This document shows positions 5,766 to 6,252 of a stretch of 6,252 nucleotides of DNA, piece after piece. Under the pieces are notes generated by a model. That model ran no database searches. It was not told the DNA's origin and saw nothing but the letters and a program-made list of their open reading frames with translations. Source of the stretch: Methanobrevibacter sp. (GTDB lineage Archaea > Methanobacteriota > Methanobacteria > Methanobacteriales > Methanobacteriaceae). Within the stretch, counting starts at the first letter, position 1. Each line of letters opens with the position of its first letter. A program made the position numbers and the translations under genes. The DNA lies in assembly GCA_016838945.1 (NCBI GenBank), contig JADLKP010000139.1, positions 1 through 6,252 on the forward strand. The letters run 5' to 3'.

Positions 5766-6182
5766 ATACTATTAAAAATGATTGAAATTATTATTAAAAT
5801 TAGAAATCGTTAGGTTTCATTAAGTCATATAAATAGATAAAACCAATTAAATGCTTACAATTATAACTCTTTTCCTAACTTACTCTTATTATGTTATACA
5901 TTATATATAATAGTTTCGTTATTTTGGACAATTTTTAAATAATTTCTATCATCTGATTTATTTTATTGTAATTTCTATATTTCTTCATAGTGAATTATTT
6001 CATTATTTTAGATTCATTTACTCTTTATTTTTAATTTAACTTAATTTTTTTTTATTTTAATTCAAACTACCTGATTCTAATCAATATTTTTATTAAATAA
6101 TTAATATTGATTTTAATAACTTTAATTTATTTTAATGTATTTACATTGTTATTATTAATTTTGTATTATATAAATGTTTTTA
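5766..6182. other. Gene-free right flank upstream of psmB
   Basis: This stretch is almost entirely A and T with scattered stops in all frames, and no ribosome site leads a frame of useful length. It shows no tRNA-like or rRNA-like segment and no strong inverted repeat. Several TATA-like runs occur (for example around 5893-5912), but they cannot be told from background. The stretch separates the psmB promoter from the tandem repeat at the window edge. Confidence 0.65.
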
Positions 6183-6252
6183 ATTTAGTTTAGTTTATTT
6201 TATTTTATTTAGTTTAATTTATTTTATTTTATTTAGTTTAATTTATTTTATT
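6183..6252. repeat. 24-bp tandem repeat running off the right edge
   Basis: Three consecutive 24-bp units (6183-6206, 6207-6230, 6231-6252, the last cut by the window at 22 bases) are built from T-runs of three or four split by single A residues and the element TTTAGTTTA. Units 2 and 3 are identical over the visible part; unit 1 differs from them at one base (unit position 11, g for a). The strand bias is extreme, T-rich on plus, with one or two G per unit and no C. The array probably continues beyond the window. Confidence 0.85.

Overview
The window looks like chromosomal DNA of a methanogenic archaeon of the order Methanobacteriales, most like Methanobrevibacter. Three things point there: an archaeal 20S proteasome beta subunit with a short propeptide, an archaeal KH/beta-CASP ribonuclease (aCPSF1/FttA), and a coenzyme-type L-2-hydroxyacid dehydrogenase of the ComC/MDH2 kind. 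Base composition agrees: spacers are extremely A+T rich and coding regions moderately so. The assignment comes from protein recognition and recalled gene order, not from a database search, so the species stays open.

There are four complete protein genes, all on the minus strand and all ending in TAA. In transcription order (right to left) they are psmB (proteasome beta subunit, 5049-5672), aCPSF1 (transcription-termination and mRNA 3'-end endonuclease, 2766-4676), purM (AIR synthetase, 1557-2576) and comC/mdh (L-sulfolactate or malate dehydrogenase, 395-1423). As I recall, Methanothermobacter has the same order (MTH1202-MTH1205), and psmB next to aCPSF1 also occurs in Methanocaldococcus, so this is conserved core synteny. 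The spacers are wide (372, 189 and 133 nt) and carry their own TATA-like elements and T-rich or hairpin elements. Separate transcription units are therefore more likely than one tight operon; purM to comC, with no convincing U-tract between them, is the best candidate for co-transcription.

Two start codons are best placed inside longer open frames. psmB starts at 5672, giving a nine-residue propeptide before the catalytic threonine. purM starts at 2576, behind a Shine-Dalgarno site that a GTG start nine bases upstream would overlap.

The two flanks hold no gene I can support. The left flank (1-394) holds the T-rich end of the comC transcript. The right flank (5673-6252) holds the psmB promoter region and ends in a 24-bp tandem repeat that runs off the window. 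The unexplained signals all lie in spacers: an 11-bp perfect hairpin over the aCPSF1 stop codon, a 12-bp perfect hairpin followed by seven U residues downstream of psmB, a 20-bp tandem repeat upstream of purM, and paired TATA-like boxes before psmB and aCPSF1. I see no mobile element, CRISPR array, tRNA, rRNA or evident new multigene system.
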